NCBI RefSeq assembly: GCF_002287375.1
Contig: NZ_NPOA01000012.1
Coordinates: 62,001-126,000, forward strand
DNA: 64,000 nucleotides
From: Virgibacillus profundi
GTDB taxonomy: Bacteria; Bacillota; Bacilli; Bacillales; Amphibacillaceae
Reading direction: 5' to 3'
A program made the translations under genes and the position numbers. Position 1 is the first letter of the stretch. Every line of letters starts with the position of its first letter. A model generated the notes under the pieces. That model was not told the DNA's origin. It did not search any database and saw nothing but the letters and a program-made list of their open reading frames with translations. Of this stretch, positions 61,499 to 64,000 are shown one piece after another.

Positions 61499-62351
61499 TG
61501 ATGATACAAAGGGCATTTTATATGTCGTTCCAACTCCCATTGGAAACCTTGAGGATATTACGTATCGTGCATTAAAAATTCTGAAGTCTGTCACGATTAT
61601 TGCTGCAGAAGATACAAGAAATACAAAAAAGCTGCTCAATCACTTTGAAATAGCCACACCACTTATCAGCTACCATGAACATAATAAGCTTTCACGGGTG
61701 GAGCAATTGCTTTATCGAGTAGAGAATGGCGAATCCATTGCGATTGTGAGTGATGCTGGAATGCCTGCTATTTCTGATCCTGGGTATGAGTTAGTACGAG
61801 CTGCCATTGATAGAGATCAATCGGTCGTTGTTTTACCTGGAGCAAATGCTGCGGTTTGTGCATTAATTGGCTCAGGACTGCCAACAGATGAGTTTTACTT
61901 TTATGGATTTTTACCTAGGAAAAAGCGGGATAAAGAGGCAGAGATAGAACGATTAAAAAGTATGAAGGCAAGCCTGCTTTTTTATGAATCTCCCTACCGA
62001 GTTAAGGATACATTAAAGGCAATGCATGAAAAACTGGGTTCACGAAATATAGCAGTTGCTCGGGAATTAACAAAGCGATTTGAGGAATATGTGCGTGGAA
62101 CGACTGAAGAGCTTATTGCCTGGACAGATGAGAAGGAATTAAAGGGTGAGTTTTGCATCATTGTCGAAGGGAACCCTTCTGACGAAAGTGAACAGGATAC
62201 CATATTATGGTGGAGTAATTTATCTGTTCTTGATCACGTTAGCTATTATATAGAAGAAAAGGATTTTTCCAGTAAAGATGCCATTAAACAGGTGGCTGCA
62301 GAAAGAAAGTTGCCCAAACGAGAGGTATACCAAATATTTCATGTTGAATAA
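61476..62351 (+). CDS. rsmI: 16S rRNA (cytidine1402-2'-O)-methyltransferase RsmI
   Basis: 291 residues, tetrapyrrole-methylase fold: VVPTPIGNLEDITYRAL, AAEDTRNTKKLLNH, SDAGMPAISDPGYELV and SGLPTDEFYFYGFLPRK. It 2'-O-methylates C1402 with RsmH acting on the same base. The TTG at 61476 lies in the yazA end and gives the family N-terminus. A shared terminator at 62359-62399 follows. Confidence 0.95.
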   Translation: MKIQKSFDDDTKGILYVVPTPIGNLEDITYRALKILKSVTIIAAEDTRNTKKLLNHFEIATPLISYHEHNKLSRVEQLLYRVENGESIAIVSDAGMPAISDPGYELVRAAIDRDQSVVVLPGANAAVCALIGSGLPTDEFYFYGFLPRKKRDKEAEIERLKSMKASLLFYESPYRVKDTLKAMHEKLGSRNIAVARELTKRFEEYVRGTTEELIAWTDEKELKGEFCIIVEGNPSDESEQDTILWWSNLSVLDHVSYYIEEKDFSSKDAIKQVAAERKLPKREVYQIFHVE

Positions 62352-62358
62352 TTAAAAT

Positions 62359-62399
62359 AAAGAGGGCTGACGTGCAATATGCAAGCGTTAGCCCTCTTT
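62359..62399. terminator. Bidirectional terminator between rsmI and abrB
   Basis: AAAGAGGGCTGACG pairs with CGTTAGCCCTCTTT (one mismatch) across a 13-base loop, between convergent genes. Confidence 0.85.
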
Positions 62400-62409
62400 G
62401 TAACTTATT

Positions 62410-62712
62410 CTATTCTTCCTTATGTGAAACTGCCTGTGTATCCAGACGTGACTGAATCTCTTCAATTAATTGTTTTGCCCCATCCGGGCTGAGGACTAAT
62501 TTGCCATTTGCCAATGACAGATTTTCGTCAGAAGTTTCACCGGTAAGCTGGCATGTCATATCTGGATTATATTTCTTTAAAACAATTTTGTCATTATCTA
62601 CATAAATCTCCATGGCGTCCTTTATATGGATATCAAGTGTACGTCTCAGTTCAACTGGGAGCACGACACGCCCAAGCTCATCAACTTTTCGTACAATTCC
62701 GGTAGACTTCAT
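62410..62712 (-). CDS. abrB: Transition-state regulator AbrB
   Basis: 100 residues. The N-terminal swapped-hairpin DNA-binding domain is MKSTGIVRKVDELGRVVLPV with ELRRTLDI, and the C-terminal dimerisation half has CQLTGE. AbrB represses post-exponential genes until Spo0A~P acts. It is slightly longer than B. subtilis AbrB owing to an extended C-terminal tail (DTQAVSHKEE). Same place, convergent with rsmI and divergent from metS. Confidence 0.96.
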   Translation of the reverse strand: MKSTGIVRKVDELGRVVLPVELRRTLDIHIKDAMEIYVDNDKIVLKKYNPDMTCQLTGETSDENLSLANGKLVLSPDGAKQLIEEIQSRLDTQAVSHKEE

Positions 62713-63021
62713 TTTTCTTCCCCCTCTAAAAGGCTGAGAATACTGCTATTATAATGCAGTAGCATCCAGCTTTTTAAATAATTTTCTAGCAAAAAGGAGT
62801 AATTTCTTATCAGCTAAAAAAAATCGTCATATTTCGACATCTATCTAAAGAATAGAATACCAATCAATCCATTTTATGTCAATAATGATTTATGAAAAAT
62901 AAAACAAGTGGGAATATTTGATGATCCATTGATAAATACTGTAATATGGCACTCTTCACTGATTTGATGTTAGACTTTCCGTTAGTTTTATTGTTTTTTA
63001 ATCCTCACAGTGGATAGAAAG

Positions 63022-63394
63022 TGCGACGTAAAATCAATAGTGATAATTTCATCAATCGCTACGGAAATACACTACGCTTTCCGCGGGTGGCTGATGAGCC
63101 TCCTCATGCTTCGCACTGCGGGGTCTCATCTAGGCCTCTGCTCCCGCAGGAGTCTCCGTGTATTTCCTCCGCTGGGATGGTGCTTTCAACTTTAAAAAGT
63201 GAATTATCACTTGATTGAATCAAACAATTACTATCCACTCTTATGATGGTTGATTGGAGGCGCAGGGCAGTCGACTCCTGCGGGAAAAGCACGTGTCTGA
63301 AGACCCCGCAGAGTGGTTTTCTCGAGGAGACTGAAGCCGTGCCCGCTAAAAAGCAACGGTCCGCAGCGGAAAATAACCAAGCGCATACGTCGCA
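63022..63394. mobile_element. MITE-like composite element, about 373 bp (copy 2, inverted)
   Basis: Ends TGCGACGTA (63022-63030) and TACGTCGCA (63386-63394) are perfect 9-bp inverted repeats. The interior is the reverse complement of 38471-38845 throughout: first the CCGCGGGTGGCTGATGAGCC module, then a linker with TTTCAACTTT and ATTGAATCAAAC, then the GACTCCTGCGGGAAAAGCAC module. About 80% similar by eye. It lies between abrB and metG; the rest of 62713-63623 holds the abrB and metG promoters. Confidence 0.82.
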
Positions 63395-63611
63395 GTTTAT
63401 AGCTTCTGTGGCAAAAACAATATTTTTTCGATGGGACGAGCAGTGTGCAGTCCCAAACATTTAGAAAAACACCTAGAATAATTACATGGTTTTTGTCTAT
63501 TTATAGATAATATTAGCTAAATTGGAGTCATGTTTGCTTAAGTATTTGGCAAAATACATTATAATCGCTACAATAGAAATAGTTTTTAATTAATGATACG
63601 AAGGTTCCTGA

Positions 63612-64000
<389 letters not shown>

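Overview
This window is the replication-origin region of a low-GC, endospore-forming Bacillaceae chromosome. Gene content and order match Bacillus subtilis from soj/spo0J through dnaA, gyrAB and guaB to abrB and metS. Protein character and small repeats suggest a halophilic or alkaliphilic relative such as Oceanobacillus or Virgibacillus (inference; no search was run). Spore formation is supported by BofA, CsfB (Gin), SpoIIIJ/YidC and YaaH.

Layout. (1) 1-9300, all minus strand: parB (partial), parA, noc, rsmG, mnmG, mnmE, jag, yidC, rnpA, rpmH, with a perfect parS palindrome between noc and rsmG. (2) 9480-11480: a bipartite oriC, with nine DnaA-box-like sites upstream of dnaA and a box, DnaA-trio-like run and AT-rich unwinding region between dnaA and dnaN. 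(3) 11.5-25 kb, mostly plus: dnaN, yaaA, recF, remB, gyrB, gyrA, an HD-GYP protein, yaaC (minus), guaB, dacA. (4) 24.8-39.8 kb: T-box-serS, tRNA-Ser, T-box-proC, dck/dgk, tRNA-Arg, glutamate symporter, acsA with a cre site, hmp, a PfpI protein, yaaH, yaaI, tadA and the SRP RNA. (5) 39.9-46.7 kb: an accessory insertion between the SRP RNA gene and dnaX, holding a complete IS21-family element, a regulator gene next to a disrupted membrane-protein gene, and several secreted or membrane proteins. (6) 46.7-49.7 kb: dnaX, ebfC, recR, yaaL. (7) 49.7-54.5 kb: a second accessory insertion separating yaaL from bofA, with small membrane proteins, a frameshifted acyl-CoA thioesterase/BAAT-like gene, a lipoprotein and an MFS exporter. 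(8) 54.5-64 kb: bofA, csfB, an Orn/Lys/Arg decarboxylase, tmk, darA, yaaR, holB, ricT, yabA, trmN6, yazA, rsmI, abrB (minus) and the start of metG.

The core genes form the expected modules: initiation and clamp loading (DnaA, DnaN, DnaX, HolB, YabA), segregation (ParA, ParB, Noc, parS), recombination (RecF, RecR), topology (GyrA, GyrB), tRNA maturation (RnpA, MnmE, MnmG, TadA, TrmN6) and membrane insertion (YidC, Jag, SRP RNA).

The most unusual material is non-coding. Three intergenic arrays place a 9-bp word (GTTGAGAGA) at 21-bp intervals, then its reverse complement at 20-21-bp intervals; a fourth array uses a different word at the same spacing. Two inverted copies of a MITE-like element of about 374 bp lie 24 kb apart, with a solo relative before yaaR. 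Three copies of a dnaX-promoter-like sequence punctuate the SRP-dnaX insertion, two of them within 48-bp direct repeats flanking 3.3 kb of secreted-protein genes.
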